This document shows positions 8,012 to 19,244 of a stretch of 64,000 nt of DNA, one piece after another; the stretch's first letter is position 1; the number at the start of each line of letters is the position of its first letter. The position numbers were made by a program, and so were the translations under genes. The notes beneath the pieces were generated by a model. That model had not been told where the DNA came from. It did not search any database and saw only the letters and a list, made by a program, of their open reading frames with translations. The DNA is from an uncultured Bradyrhizobium sp. GTDB lineage: Bacteria > Pseudomonadota > Alphaproteobacteria > Rhizobiales > Xanthobacteraceae. Location of the stretch: assembly GCF_947648125.1 (NCBI RefSeq), contig NZ_CANSMR010000002.1, forward strand, positions 654,988 to 718,987. Direction: 5' to 3'.

Positions 8012-8806
8012 CTACTTCTTCGGCTTGTTGAAAGTAACGGGAAGGGTGAAGGAGAATTGGTCCTCGGTCAGTCCAGCCGGCGGCGCAGGCACCGGATCGG
8101 AACGGTGGACCATCGAGACCGCGGCGTCGTCGAACGCGGCATCTCCCGACGTTTCCATCACCGCAACGGACAAGACCTTGCCGAGACGATTGAGCACCAG
8201 GGCAAGCTTCACCTTGCCCTCCTTGGCCTTGACGTTCTCCGGGAACTTCTTGTGCAGGTCGAGATAGGCGCTGATCTTCTTGCCCCATTTGGCCGTCAGC
8301 GCGAGCTTGTCCTTGCCGATCCCGGGATTGGGCGCCTTCGTCGTCTCCGACTGACGCGCGTCCTCCAGCTTGGTTGGCGCAGCCGCTTCTGAAGCCTGCT
8401 GCGCTTCCTGGGCGTTGGTCTCGACCTTGGCGACCTTGACCTCGTCCTCCTTCTGCTTCTTGGCGGTGTCCTCCGTCACGATGCGATCGGGGTCGTCGGC
8501 CTCCATCGGCTTGGCCTGAGGCAGGTCGGTGTCCTTCACCTCTGCCTTCTGCTGCGCCATCTCCTGCACGGCCTGCTGCTCGTCAGCCGGCGCGCCGGGC
8601 GGTGCCGCATCATCGGGCACATCCGGAGAGGCAAGCTCGACGGCGTATTCCGCGCCGGCGGCACCAAGCCCCTCGTCGCCGTCATCGCCGCGCAAATTCG
8701 TCAGCGCCAGCGCCGCGCCGCCCAGATGCAGCCCGACCGCCGTCACCGCGGCGATCACCCAGAGCCGCTTCGACGTCCGCAGGTCAAAATCGGGGTCGGT
8801 GGTCAT
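8012..8806 (-). CDS. tonB: TonB-type energy transducer
   Basis: 264 residues. One N-terminal TM helix (LWVIAAVTAVGLHLGGAALAL, ~16-36) is followed by a long charged linker rich in Lys, Glu, Ala and Gln (~45-165) that would span the periplasm. A C-terminal TonB-like domain closes the protein (YLDLHKKFPENVKAKEGKV, LVLNRLGKVLSVAVMETSGD). It should link ExbB/ExbD proton-motive energy to the outer-membrane receptor encoded upstream. It is last in the operon, 12 bases after exbD. Confidence 0.85.
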   Translation of the reverse strand: MTTDPDFDLRTSKRLWVIAAVTAVGLHLGGAALALTNLRGDDGDEGLGAAGAEYAVELASPDVPDDAAPPGAPADEQQAVQEMAQQKAEVKDTDLPQAKPMEADDPDRIVTEDTAKKQKEDEVKVAKVETNAQEAQQASEAAAPTKLEDARQSETTKAPNPGIGKDKLALTAKWGKKISAYLDLHKKFPENVKAKEGKVKLALVLNRLGKVLSVAVMETSGDAAFDDAAVSMVHRSDPVPAPPAGLTEDQFSFTLPVTFNKPKK

Positions 8807-8818
8807 CGCTGTTCGCCG

Positions 8819-9283
8819 TCAGGGTTTGGCCGGCTCGGCCTGCGCCGGTGCGGACGCTCCCGGAACACCCTCGAGCGCAACCAGTTTGACATGCGTGTAG
8901 CCGCCGGAGCGCAAGAGCTCCATCACGCCCATCAGCTCGCCATAGGGCACCATGCGATCGGCCCGCAGGAACACGTACTTGTCCCTGCTCATGTCGGGCA
9001 CCGCATCGAGCGAATTGACCAGGTCGGCGCGCTTCACCGCGTTTTCCCCGATCGCCAGCGTCAGGTCCGGCTTGATGCTGACATAGGTCGGCTTGTCCGG
9101 CTTCTTCTGTGGCGTTGCGCTGGAGGTCGGCAGATCGATCGGCAGGTCGACGGTCGAGAGCGGCGCCGCCACCATGAAGATGATCAGCAGCACCAGCATC
9201 ACGTCGATGAACGGCGTGACGTTGATCTCGTGGGATTCCTCGAAATCGTCATCGCCATCGTTCTCGGAGATCGAGACTGCCAT
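8819..9283 (-). CDS. exbD: ExbD, TonB-system proton channel subunit
   Basis: 154 residues. The N-terminal cytoplasmic piece and single TM helix carry the family signature INVTPFIDVMLVLLIIFMVA, where the Asp is the proton-carrying residue. DLPTSSA and a periplasmic domain follow (YVFLRADRMVPYGELMGVMELLRSGG). Works with ExbB in the inner membrane to energise TonB. It starts 3 bases after the exbB stop. A short Ala/Pro tail is unremarkable. Confidence 0.93.
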   Translation of the reverse strand: MAVSISENDGDDDFEESHEINVTPFIDVMLVLLIIFMVAAPLSTVDLPIDLPTSSATPQKKPDKPTYVSIKPDLTLAIGENAVKRADLVNSLDAVPDMSRDKYVFLRADRMVPYGELMGVMELLRSGGYTHVKLVALEGVPGASAPAQAEPAKP

Positions 9284-9286
9284 CGC

Positions 9287-10357
<1,071 letters not shown>

Positions 10358-10360
10358 CAG

Positions 10361-11050
10361 TTACACTTCAGCCCAGTGACGGATCAGGTTGTGATAAATC
10401 CCGGTCAATTTGACCGTTTCAGGGTCATCGCGGCCCAGCCGCTCCACCAGAGCCTGGATCGCAGTATCGAGATCAAAGATCAGGCTGCGCGCGTGGGCAT
10501 CCCGTACCATGCTCTGCAGCCAGAAAAAAGACGCTACCCGGGTCCCCCGCGTGATCGGCGTGACCAGATGCAAGCTGGACGCAGGATAAACGACGAGATC
10601 GCCTGCCGGCAGCTTGATTTCATGGGATCCGTAAAGGTCCTCGATGACGAGCTCGCCGCCATCGTACTCTTCCGGCTCCGATAAAAACAGCGTGACCGAC
10701 AGGTCGGTGCGGATCCGCAAGCCCGTCAGTCTGTCGCCTCGCACCGCATTATCGACATGCAGGCCGAAATGGTGCCCGTCGCTTGCGGCATAGCGGTTGA
10801 ACAGGGGTGGAAAGATTCTAAGCGGGATCGCCGCCGAGATGAACCGGGGGCTTGCCGACAGCGCCGACAGGATCCGGTTGCCGAGCTGCCGCGCGACCTC
10901 GCTGTCGGGCGGCAGCTGCTCGTTGCGCTTGACCATCGCGGACGCAGCACCCGCGGTCGAGCGGCCGTCCTCCCAATCGCCGGCATCGATGATGCGGCGA
11001 AAGTCCGCCACATCAACCTTGCTCAATACGTTGGGAATACAGACCAGCAT
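10361..11050 (-). CDS. piuC: Fe(II)/2-oxoglutarate hydroxylase, PiuC/YbiX type
   Basis: 229 residues from ATG 11050 ([11 protein letters not shown]), the usual length. The frame stays open upstream but that part overlaps the receptor gene and is antisense-like. Iron ligands are seen in FGLHVDNAV (His, Asp) and [13 protein letters not shown] (His, and the Arg that binds 2-oxoglutarate). This family is commonly encoded beside catecholate siderophore receptors (fiu-ybiX in E. coli, piuA-piuC in Pseudomonas), exactly as here. The physiological substrate is not established; modification of a siderophore or receptor-related compound is a guess. Confidence 0.9.
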   Translation of the reverse strand: MLVCIPNVLSKVDVADFRRIIDAGDWEDGRSTAGAASAMVKRNEQLPPDSEVARQLGNRILSALSASPRFISAAIPLRIFPPLFNRYAASDGHHFGLHVDNAVRGDRLTGLRIRTDLSVTLFLSEPEEYDGGELVIEDLYGSHEIKLPAGDLVVYPASSLHLVTPITRGTRVASFFWLQSMVRDAHARSLIFDLDTAIQALVERLGRDDPETVKLTGIYHNLIRHWAEV

Positions 11051-11070
11051 CTTGTGCCGCGAAGCCTCCG

Positions 11071-13635
11071 TCAGTAACGCGCAGACACAACCAGATACGC
11101 AGCGCGTCCCGGCGCTTCGAGCACGAACGGTGCTGCGCTCTGGTACAGCGCGTCGTAGTAGCGCTTGTCGAAGATGTTGTTGACGAACAGCTTCATGGTC
11201 CAGTGCTTGTCGATCTTGGCCTCGGCAAAGGCGTCGAAGCGCCAATAGCTCGGGATCGACGTGCCCTGGTTTGCCGCGAGGAAGGTGCCGCCGTACATCT
11301 TGGAGCGATACACCGCTTGCCCGCCGATCTCCCACATGTCGGTCAGCTGATATTTCGAGAGCATGCTGAACGACTGATGCGCCACGTTGGCGAGCGGCAA
11401 GCCAACGTTCGAAGTGTACAGAATCGTGTTAGCTGGCGGAATATTCGATTTGGTCACCTCCGACTGCATTAACACGAGGCCGCCGAACACGCTCCACTTG
11501 TCGGTGATCTTGCCGCCCACTCCGAGATCGATGCCGCGGATGCGATAGGCCGCGCCGGCGCTGATGCAGGAGATAGTTCCGGTCGTACCAGCCGGATAGG
11601 GACATGCGGCCGTTGCAGTCGCCGCGGTGACGTTCATGGATTCGCGCGCGTTCTCCTTCTCAGTCTGGAACAGCGCCGCCGTAACCAGCAAATGACGATC
11701 GAACAACTCCCACTTGGTGCCGACTTCAATCGCCTTGTTTTTCTCCGGCCCGAAGATCTGGTTTGGATTGCCGTTGAGAACCGGCGCGATGCCACCATAC
11801 TGAATGCTCGTGCCGTCGAACTCCGCGCCGACGGGATTGGATGACGTGGCATAGGCGGCATAGACGCTCCCGTTCGGCAACGGCTTGAGCGTCACGCCGA
11901 GGTTGAAGTTCGGCATGCCGTAGTCTTGCTGTTGCTGACCGAAGACGTTCGCGACACCATTGACCGTACCATAGCCGCTGGTCTTGATGGTGTAGTCGTC
12001 ATAGCGGACGCCACCATTGAGGATGACGAAGTCGTTGTAGTTGGCGGAATCCATGACGTATCCGCTCACGGTGTCGATCCCAATCTTGGTCGGCCTGCCG
12101 CTGAGGCCCGGGCTGCCCGTAAACGGGATGTTCGTGTATTGCGGGTTGAAGACGCTGATGCCGGAGAGCGAGCCGCTCCCCGTGAAAGACGATGTGCCGG
12201 TCGTTATCTCGGAGGCCAGGCCGGTGTAGCTGTCGATCGAAGACCGCTCGTTGTCGTATTCGATGCCGGCCGTCGTCGTGTGCTTGAACCCGAGACCGTC
12301 GACCGACTTGTAGGTCGCCTCGGTCTGGTTGGCGAACACGTCGGTGACCTGGTAGCGGCTTTGCGGATTGGCCGTGAGCGTATAGCTCGTGAACGGAGCG
12401 CCTGCGGCCAGCGTCGGCGATTCCGGCAGCGTGCCAATGTAGTTCTGGGTCGAACGCGATTCCCGGATCTTGTTGCTGATCGTCAGGTCCGGCGTGATCT
12501 GCACCTCGGCATTGATCGTGCCGATGTCCTGCCCGGTCCGAAAGAAGTCGCGATTGACGAAGCCGTAGAAATTATTGCGGTTGACGCCGAAGTCCGGGAA
12601 CGGGCCGCCTGCCGTGCTCGCGGTGCTCGGCCGGTAGTAAGGCACGCCGAAATCCGGGATACCGGTGAGTTCGGTGTGGATGTAGTTGCCGCTGATCTTT
12701 ACCGCATCGACCGGCTTCCACGTTCCGGCCACGAACGCGCCGTCGCGATTGTCGGTGACATAGCTGCGGCCGGCGACGCCGGCATCCTGGAACAGACCGC
12801 CGGCGCGGATCGCCAGCGTCGGGCTGATCACCTGATTGACATCGAGCGTCACCCGCTTGGTGCGATCGGTGCCGAACGAAGTGTCCATATTGTAGAAGCT
12901 GTTCTCCGTTGTCGCCTGCTTGGTGACGATGTTGATCGCGCCGCCGGTGGTGCCGCGGCCTGCAAAGGACGAGCCGGGGCCGCGCAGGATCTCGACCTGC
13001 TCGGTGAAGAAGTTCTCGCGGACGCTGACACCGGCGTCGCGCACGCCGTCGATGAAGATATCGTTGCGCGCGTCGAAGCCGCGGATGAAGAAGCGGTCGC
13101 CGAACGCATTGCCGCCCTCACCCGTACCGAGCGTGACGCCGGCCGTCGACAGGATCGCCGATTTCAGCGAGGTAGCGTTCTTGTCTTCGAGCACGTCCTT
13201 GGTCAGCACCGTGACCGACTTCGGCGTGTTCAGGATCGGCTCGGGATACTTGCCGGATGCCTGCAAGCGGTCGCCCTTGTACGGCGCGGCCGGATCGGCG
13301 TAGCGGTCGCGGTCAGCGGGAAGACCGCCGGCGTTGGGAAACGGCACCGGCGCCTGCTGGGCCTGTTGGTTGCTGCGGCGCGCGGCGCGGCGCAGCGCGT
13401 TGCGGGCGCGGACCTGGTCCGATGTGGGCTTTGACGTGACGGGCCGCGGGCGCGCGACCGGCGCATCCACATTCACCGGCGGCAGGTTGGATTGCTGCGC
13501 TTCGGCCCCCGAGAACGACGCCACCGCGATCAAGCTCGCGACCGCGGAGACCTTCGTGGAGGAATAACTGGTATCATCAATCGAACGGATCGCCGCATCG
13601 AAGCGCAGCGATCTCGGCGCTCTCACATTGCTCAT
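11071..13635 (-). CDS. TonB-dependent siderophore receptor (Fiu/PiuA-like)
   Basis: 854 residues from ATG 13635, which has GGGGG 10 bases upstream (the earlier GTG 13644 lacks room for one). Signal peptide ends near SGAEA. A Pro/Arg-rich ~90-residue stretch precedes the plug domain ([58 protein letters not shown]). The 22-strand barrel ends in an aromatic residue (AYLVVSARY). The [16 protein letters not shown] plug type is that of catecholate receptors Fiu and PiuA. First gene of the receptor-piuC-exbB-exbD-tonB operon. Confidence 0.92.
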   Translation of the reverse strand: MSNVRAPRSLRFDAAIRSIDDTSYSSTKVSAVASLIAVASFSGAEAQQSNLPPVNVDAPVARPRPVTSKPTSDQVRARNALRRAARRSNQQAQQAPVPFPNAGGLPADRDRYADPAAPYKGDRLQASGKYPEPILNTPKSVTVLTKDVLEDKNATSLKSAILSTAGVTLGTGEGGNAFGDRFFIRGFDARNDIFIDGVRDAGVSVRENFFTEQVEILRGPGSSFAGRGTTGGAINIVTKQATTENSFYNMDTSFGTDRTKRVTLDVNQVISPTLAIRAGGLFQDAGVAGRSYVTDNRDGAFVAGTWKPVDAVKISGNYIHTELTGIPDFGVPYYRPSTASTAGGPFPDFGVNRNNFYGFVNRDFFRTGQDIGTINAEVQITPDLTISNKIRESRSTQNYIGTLPESPTLAAGAPFTSYTLTANPQSRYQVTDVFANQTEATYKSVDGLGFKHTTTAGIEYDNERSSIDSYTGLASEITTGTSSFTGSGSLSGISVFNPQYTNIPFTGSPGLSGRPTKIGIDTVSGYVMDSANYNDFVILNGGVRYDDYTIKTSGYGTVNGVANVFGQQQQDYGMPNFNLGVTLKPLPNGSVYAAYATSSNPVGAEFDGTSIQYGGIAPVLNGNPNQIFGPEKNKAIEVGTKWELFDRHLLVTAALFQTEKENARESMNVTAATATAACPYPAGTTGTISCISAGAAYRIRGIDLGVGGKITDKWSVFGGLVLMQSEVTKSNIPPANTILYTSNVGLPLANVAHQSFSMLSKYQLTDMWEIGGQAVYRSKMYGGTFLAANQGTSIPSYWRFDAFAEAKIDKHWTMKLFVNNIFDKRYYDALYQSAAPFVLEAPGRAAYLVVSARY

Positions 13636-13774
13636 TTCTTGCACGCCCCCAGAAAACCAAATCCGTTCGCGAAATCACGGTGCGACGAACTGTCTCTTTC
13701 GGTTATCGAGCGCGACTTTTTTTATCAATGCGACGAGCGCCACAGTCCGCTTGAATCGCCCCAATTCAAAGCGA

Positions 13775-13827
13775 TTCTAATCTGTGGTTTGAAATCGTTC
13801 TAATCTGTAGTTTTTAAGCGTTCTAAT
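13775..13827. promoter_or_regulatory. Three TTCTAAT repeats spaced exactly 23 bp
   Basis: TTCTAAT occurs at 13775, 13798 and 13821. The flanks are also related: the first two continue as CTGTGGTTT and CTGTAGTTT, and CG precedes the second and third. On the receptor strand these read ATTAGAA. This resembles half of the rhizobial Irr iron-control element (TTTAGAA..TTCTAAA). It lies 140-192 bases upstream of the receptor start. An iron-responsive operator is inferred, not shown. Confidence 0.45.
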
Positions 13828-13862
13828 AGTCGTTATGAACTAATGCCAAGGCGCCTCTCCAA

Positions 13863-14102
13863 TCATTCGGCGCTTGGTGGCTTCATCAGCGAGAACAGCT
13901 CGTCGATGGTCCGCTGCGCGACCTGCCGGACGCGGTCGCTGTTCTCGAGGCCGGCGATATTGACGCCGTTGACGACCGCTTTGATCTCCTCGCGGAAGTC
14001 AGTGAGAAAGCGCAGCGGGTCACGCTGCTCGTTGGCGACGCGCGCGATCAACCCGGTGACCAGGATCTGGCAAGCCATCATGCGCCCGTTCAACTCGTCC
14101 AT
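13863..14102 (-). CDS. Small hypothetical protein
   Basis: 79 residues from ATG 14102, chosen because GAGG lies 6 bases upstream; the frame stays open to a TTG at 14177. The product is soluble and mostly helical (MDELNGRMMACQILVTGLIA, FLTDFREEIKAVVNGVNIAG, VRQVAQRTIDELFSLM). No known domain is recognised. It sits alone between the iron operon control region and the MarR gene. Confidence 0.5.
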   Translation of the reverse strand: MDELNGRMMACQILVTGLIARVANEQRDPLRFLTDFREEIKAVVNGVNIAGLENSDRVRQVAQRTIDELFSLMKPPSAE

Positions 14103-14229
14103 CGCTGTCCTCATCCTCTCGCATCGTCGCTGCGCGATATGAACGACATCCGACGGCGTTTCAACCGCATCGCGCAAACCGCATCAGGTGGACGGATGGA
14201 GAGCAGGTCTGGACGCGACGAGGCGCGCG

Positions 14230-14691
14230 CTATTTCGCGGCGATGTGCTCGGCATCCTCACCGAGCGCCTTGATGCGATCCTTGACCTCGCGCAGCGTGG
14301 CCAGTCCGCTCTCGACATGTTTGTCCGATACGTCGCGGAGCACGTCGCTGGCGATCTCATCGCGCAGACTGTCGAGATCGTCGACGAGGCGGCGCCCGCT
14401 TTTGGTCAGGAACAGGCGATTTGCGCGGCGATCCCTGGGATCGGGACGGCGTTCGAGCAAGCCATGTTCGACGAGGCGGTCAAGCAGCCGCACCAGCGAG
14501 ATCGGCTGCAACTCGAGCACGTCGGCGAGATCGACCTGGGACAGTCCCTCCTGCTCGCGCAGGCGGAACAGTACAATCCATTGTGCGCGTGTGGTGCCTC
14601 GCGCCTTGGCGCGATGATCGATATAGTTGCGCAACAGCCGGGAACTCTCGACGAGCTGCGCAATGAACTGGCGTTTGAGATCGCGCGACAT
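14230..14691 (-). CDS. MarR-family transcriptional regulator
   Basis: 153 residues from ATG 14691 with GAGGA upstream. Winged-helix features: TTRAQWIVLFRLREQEGLSQ, then DLADVLELQPISLVRLLDRL recognition helix, then the wing ERRPDPRDRRANRLFLTKSG. It is divergent from the RND efflux genes at 14874, with about 180 bases between, the usual arrangement for a repressor of a drug pump that responds to a phenolic or drug ligand. Confidence 0.9.
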   Translation of the reverse strand: MSRDLKRQFIAQLVESSRLLRNYIDHRAKARGTTRAQWIVLFRLREQEGLSQVDLADVLELQPISLVRLLDRLVEHGLLERRPDPRDRRANRLFLTKSGRRLVDDLDSLRDEIASDVLRDVSDKHVESGLATLREVKDRIKALGEDAEHIAAK

Positions 14692-14873
14692 GGGGGTCCT
14701 CGGAGCGTTTTCCGGACGGAATGTTTCTGCTCGTTTCCGGCCTAAACCTTTCCAAATGTTTAGGATTCTCAAGCCTTGGTGTGTTTACACATTAAGTGCA
14801 CGCATATTATATCCGCAAGCTCTGTGAACCGTTTCGGTCACCCTTTATTGTTAAGTCGAGCCCAAGAGTCCGC

Positions 14874-16043
14874 ATGTCAAAGTCACGCACCATCGGTTGG
14901 GTCTTAGTGATCGCTGCGGTTGGCGCGGCCGGTTATTTTGGCTGGCAGAAACACACGAACGACCTGCAGGCGGCTGAAGCCGCGCAGAAGCGGTCCGCCC
15001 AGCGCCCGGCCGTACCGGTCAAGATCGCGCCGGTCGAGAAGGCCGACTTCCCGGTCTACCTGACCGGCCTCGGCACGGTGCAGGCGTTCAACACGGTCCA
15101 GGTCCGCACCCGGGTCGACGGCCAGATCACCAGGATCGCGTTCAAGGAAGGCCAGTTCGTCAAGGCGGGTGACACGCTGGTCGAGATCGATCCGCGGCCC
15201 TATCAGGCTACGCTCGACCAGGCCAAGGCCAAGAAGGCCCAGGACGAGGCCAACATCGCCAACGCCAATCTCGACCTGCAGCGCTACACCAAGCTCGGCG
15301 AGTTCGCGACGCGCCAGCAACTCGACACCCAGCGCTCCACCGTGGCCCAGCTCACGGCCCAGATCGCAGCCGATGACGCCGCCATCTTCAACGCCCAGAC
15401 CCAGGTCGATTACGCCACCGTGAAGTCCCCCATCGACGGCATCGTCGGACTGCGACTGGTCGATATCGGCAACATCGTCAACGCCTCGGCCCAGACCGGC
15501 ATCGTGACGATCACCCAGATCGAGCCGATCACGGTGATCTTCACCGCACCGGAAGACCAGCTGCCCGATATCAAGGCGGCGCTGGCTGTGGCGCCGCCCA
15601 AGACCATTGCCCTGACCACCGACGGCAAGCGGGTGCTGTCCACCGGCGCGCTTGCGCTGATCAACAATCAGGTCGACACCACCAGCGGGACTGTCCGGCT
15701 GAAGGCGGTGTTTGATAACAAGGACCATGCGCTGTGGCCGGGCCAGTCGGTCTCGACCCGGCTTCTGGTCAGAACGTTGAAGGATGCCACCGTCGTCCCG
15801 GATGATGCGGTGCAGCATGGCACCGAAGGCCTGTACGCGTATTCAGTCAATCAGGAGAACAAGGCCGAGCTTCGCAAGCTCAAGGTCAGCCAGTCGATCG
15901 ACGGCAAGTCGGTGATCGAGGATGGCCTGTCGCCGGGACAGCAGGTGATCACAGCGGGTCAGTACAAGGTCTCGCCGGGAACCCTGGTGACGACGACGGT
16001 GGCGAGCTCGAACCAGTCCCAGTCGAAGGTTACGCAGGAATGA
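14874..16043 (+). CDS. RND efflux periplasmic adaptor (MdtA-like)
   Basis: 389 residues from ATG 14874. N-terminal TM/signal (IGWVLVIAAVGAAGYFGW), then the membrane-fusion architecture: biotinyl-lipoyl half (VQVRTRVDGQITRIAFKEGQ, KAGDTLVEIDPRPYQATLDQ), an alpha-hairpin coiled coil (~105-170), the second lipoyl half (YATVKSPIDGIVGLRLVDIG) and beta-barrel domains. It bridges the inner-membrane pump to an outer-membrane channel; no channel gene is present here. Stop overlaps the pump start by four bases (ATGA), so translation is coupled. Confidence 0.92.
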   Translation: MSKSRTIGWVLVIAAVGAAGYFGWQKHTNDLQAAEAAQKRSAQRPAVPVKIAPVEKADFPVYLTGLGTVQAFNTVQVRTRVDGQITRIAFKEGQFVKAGDTLVEIDPRPYQATLDQAKAKKAQDEANIANANLDLQRYTKLGEFATRQQLDTQRSTVAQLTAQIAADDAAIFNAQTQVDYATVKSPIDGIVGLRLVDIGNIVNASAQTGIVTITQIEPITVIFTAPEDQLPDIKAALAVAPPKTIALTTDGKRVLSTGALALINNQVDTTSGTVRLKAVFDNKDHALWPGQSVSTRLLVRTLKDATVVPDDAVQHGTEGLYAYSVNQENKAELRKLKVSQSIDGKSVIEDGLSPGQQVITAGQYKVSPGTLVTTTVASSNQSQSKVTQE

Positions 16044-19000
16044 GCGACGGAATTTCCGCACCATTCATTCGCTTCCCCATCGGCACCTCGCTGCTGATGG
16101 CCGGCATCCTGTTCGTCGGCCTCGTCGCCTACCCCCTGCTGCCGGTCGCGCCGCTGCCGCAAGTCGACTTCCCGACCATCCAGATCACCGCGACGCTGCC
16201 GGGCGGCAGCCCGGAGACCATGGCGAGTTCGGTCGCCCAGCCGCTGGAGCGCCAGTTCGCGCAGATCCCCGGCATCGCGCAGATGACCTCGACGAGCTAT
16301 CTGGGCACGGCGTCGGTCACGATCCAGTTCGACCTCAACCGCTCGATCGACGGCGCCGCCAACGACGTGCAGGCCGCCATCAACGCCGCCAGCGGCCAGT
16401 TGCCGAAGAATCTCCCCTCGCCGCCGACCTATCGCAAGGTCAATCCGGCGGACGCGCCGATCATGCTGCTGTCGGCGACATCGGACACGCTGCCGCTGAC
16501 CACGGTCAGCGATTCCGTCGACGCCCAGCTTGCCCAGCAGATCAGCCAGATTTCCGGCGTCGCGCAGGTCATCATCGGCGGCCAGCAGAAACCGTCGGTT
16601 CGCGTCCAGATCGACCCGGCCAAGCTGGTCGCGAAAGGCCTGTCGCTGGAAGACGTCCGCGCCGCGATCAACATCGCAACCGTCGACAGCCCGAAGGGCA
16701 ATATCGACGGCGCCACCCGCGCCTACACCATCTATGCCAACGACCAGCTGCTTACGGCGGACCCGTGGAACGACGTCATCATCGCCTACCGCAATGGCGG
16801 ACCGCTGCGCATCCGCGACATCGGCCAAGCCGTGACCGGACCTGAGGACGCCAAGCAGGCGGCCTGGGCCAACGGCAAGCGCGGCGTGTTCCTCGTCGTC
16901 TTCAAGCAGCCCGGCGCCAACGTCATCGACACCGTCGACAAGATCAAAGCGGCGCTGCCCCGGCTGGTCGCGGCAATTCCGCCGGCAGTCAAGATCGAGG
17001 TCATCAGCGACCGCACGACCACGATCCGCGCCGCGGTGGAGGACGTCCAGTTCACCCTGCTCCTGACCATCTTCCTGGTCGTGATGGTGATCTTCGCCTT
17101 CCTGCGCAGCTTCTGGGCTACCGTCATCCCGGCCGTGACCGTGCCGCTGGCGCTGCTGGGCGCCTGCGCGCTGATGTGGATCTTCGGCTACACGCTCGAC
17201 AATCTGTCGCTGATGGCGCTGACGATCGCGGTCGGCTTCGTGGTCGACGACGCCATCGTGATGCTGGAGAACATCAGCCGCTACATCGAGGAAGGCGAGA
17301 GGCCAATGGCCGCCGCCTTCAAGGGTTCCAAGGAAATCGGCTTCACCATCGTCTCGATCAGCATCTCGCTGGTCGCGGTGCTGATCCCGCTGCTGCTGAT
17401 GGGCGGCATCATCGGCCGCCTGTTCCGCGAATTCGCGGTCGTACTGGCGATGACCATCTTCGTCTCGATGTTCGTGTCGCTGACGCTGACGCCGATGATG
17501 GCCTCGCGCTTCCTGCGCGCCCACAATGAGGAACGGCACGGTCGTCTCTACAAGCTCAGCGAGCGCGGCTTCGACGCCATGCTGCGCGGCTATCAGAGCG
17601 GGCTCGACCTCGCGCTGCGCTGGAAGTTCACGACCCTGATGATCTTCTTCGCGACGCTGGCGCTGTCGGTCTACATGTTCGTCATCATCCCGAAGGGCTT
17701 CTTCCCCCAGCAGGACGTCGGCCTGATCACCGCGACCTCGGAGGCCAGCCAGGACATTTCGTTCGCTGAAATGAAAGGGAAGCAGGAGGAGCTCAGCAAG
17801 ATCGTCATGCAGGATCCCGGCGTGGCGACGGTGGCAATGGCGATCGGCGGCAGCGGCCGGGCCGGCAACAACGGCAACATGTTCATCACGCTCAAGCCGC
17901 TGAACGAGCGCGATGCCAACGCGCAGCAGATCATCACCCGCCTGCGGCCGAAGCTGGAGAAGGTGCTCGGCGCCCGGCTGTTCATGCAGGCCGCGCAGGA
18001 CGTCCGCCTCGGCGGCCGCCCGACCCGCACCCAGTTCGAATTCACGCTGCAGGACGCCAACCTCGCCGAGCTGAACGAATGGGCGCCGAAGATTCTCGGC
18101 AAGATGCAGACGCTGCCGCAGCTGCGCGACGTCGCCACCGACCAGCAGACCAACGGCACCACGGTCGAGCTGAAGATCAACCGCGACACCGCCTCGCGCT
18201 ATGGCATTCAGCCGCAGCTGATCGACGACACGCTCTATGACGCGTTCGGCCAGCGCCAGGTGACGCAGTACTTCACCCAGCTCAACAGCTACCACGTCAT
18301 CCTCGAGGTGCTGCCGGAGCTGCAGGGTTCGATCGACACGCTGAACAACATCTACATCAAGTCGCCGCTCACCGGCGAACAGGTGCCGCTGTCGACCTTT
18401 GCGAAGTGGACCACCGTTCCGGTGCGGCCGCTGTCGATCAGCCACCAGGGCCAGTTCCCGGCGATCACCATCTCGTTCAACCTCGCGCAGGGTGTCGCGC
18501 TCGGCCAGGCGACGGAGGCGGTGCAGAAGGCGATGATCGACCTTGGCGCGCCGCCGACCCTGAGCTCAAGCTTCCAGGGCACCGCGCAGGCGTTCCAGCA
18601 ATCGCTGTCCACCGTGCCGCTGTTGATCCTGGCGGCGCTTGTGGTCGTCTACCTGATCCTCGGCATTCTCTACGAGAGCTACATCCACCCGATCACCATT
18701 CTGTCGACGCTGCCCTCGGCCGGCGTCGGCGCGCTGGCGATCCTGATGGCCGCCGGCTTCGACTTCTCGCTGATCGCGCTGATCGGCATCATCCTCCTGA
18801 TCGGCATCGTGAAGAAGAACGGCATCATGATGGTCGACTTCGCGATCGCCGCCGAGCGCGATCAGCACATGGAGCCGGTGGCGGCGATCCGCCAGGCCGC
18901 CCTGCTCCGCTTCCGCCCGATCATGATGACGACGATGGCCGCGATGCTCGGCGGCGTGCCGCTGATGTTAGGGACCGGCACCGGCTCCGAAATCCGCCAG

Positions 19001-19186
19001 CCGCTCGGCTACGCGATGGTCGGCGGTCTGATCGTCAGCCAGGCGCTGACATTGTTCACGACGCCCGTGGTCTATCTCTATCTCGACAGGCTCTCCAACG
19101 CGTTTGCGAATTGGGGCCGCTCGCCGCGCGCCGACCACGATGCCGACGATGGCGAGGATGGGTCGGTCAAGCAGGCCGCCGAGTGA
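16040..19186 (+). CDS. RND multidrug efflux pump (MdtB/MdtC-like)
   Basis: 1048 residues, full length for an HAE1-type RND pump. N-terminal FIRFPIGTSLLMAGILFVGL, PLPQVDFPTIQITATLPGGS, then TM4 with the proton-relay Asp pair in AVGFVVDDAIVMLENI. The second half repeats the fold (LIALIGIILLIGIVKKNGIM). Sequence details resemble MdtB/MdtC more than AcrB, but only one pump gene is present. It expels drugs or detergents using proton motive force and is probably repressed by the divergent MarR. Confidence 0.93.
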   Translation: MSDGISAPFIRFPIGTSLLMAGILFVGLVAYPLLPVAPLPQVDFPTIQITATLPGGSPETMASSVAQPLERQFAQIPGIAQMTSTSYLGTASVTIQFDLNRSIDGAANDVQAAINAASGQLPKNLPSPPTYRKVNPADAPIMLLSATSDTLPLTTVSDSVDAQLAQQISQISGVAQVIIGGQQKPSVRVQIDPAKLVAKGLSLEDVRAAINIATVDSPKGNIDGATRAYTIYANDQLLTADPWNDVIIAYRNGGPLRIRDIGQAVTGPEDAKQAAWANGKRGVFLVVFKQPGANVIDTVDKIKAALPRLVAAIPPAVKIEVISDRTTTIRAAVEDVQFTLLLTIFLVVMVIFAFLRSFWATVIPAVTVPLALLGACALMWIFGYTLDNLSLMALTIAVGFVVDDAIVMLENISRYIEEGERPMAAAFKGSKEIGFTIVSISISLVAVLIPLLLMGGIIGRLFREFAVVLAMTIFVSMFVSLTLTPMMASRFLRAHNEERHGRLYKLSERGFDAMLRGYQSGLDLALRWKFTTLMIFFATLALSVYMFVIIPKGFFPQQDVGLITATSEASQDISFAEMKGKQEELSKIVMQDPGVATVAMAIGGSGRAGNNGNMFITLKPLNERDANAQQIITRLRPKLEKVLGARLFMQAAQDVRLGGRPTRTQFEFTLQDANLAELNEWAPKILGKMQTLPQLRDVATDQQTNGTTVELKINRDTASRYGIQPQLIDDTLYDAFGQRQVTQYFTQLNSYHVILEVLPELQGSIDTLNNIYIKSPLTGEQVPLSTFAKWTTVPVRPLSISHQGQFPAITISFNLAQGVALGQATEAVQKAMIDLGAPPTLSSSFQGTAQAFQQSLSTVPLLILAALVVVYLILGILYESYIHPITILSTLPSAGVGALAILMAAGFDFSLIALIGIILLIGIVKKNGIMMVDFAIAAERDQHMEPVAAIRQAALLRFRPIMMTTMAAMLGGVPLMLGTGTGSEIRQPLGYAMVGGLIVSQALTLFTTPVVYLYLDRLSNAFANWGRSPRADHDADDGEDGSVKQAAE

Positions 19187-19244
19187 CTTGACTTTTGCCC
19201 GCATACCGGCACACCCGAAAGATGTTCATTTCGGAGCCGGTATC

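Noticed and set aside
13775-13827. Short CRISPR-like array
   Set aside because: The shared unit is only 7 bases with 16-base spacers, there are just three units, and no cas genes are present.
15959-18445. Very long open frame on the minus strand opposite the RND pump gene
   Set aside because: The translation is an Arg/Asp/His-rich antisense pattern typical of high-GC DNA; the plus strand encodes a complete RND pump with all motifs.
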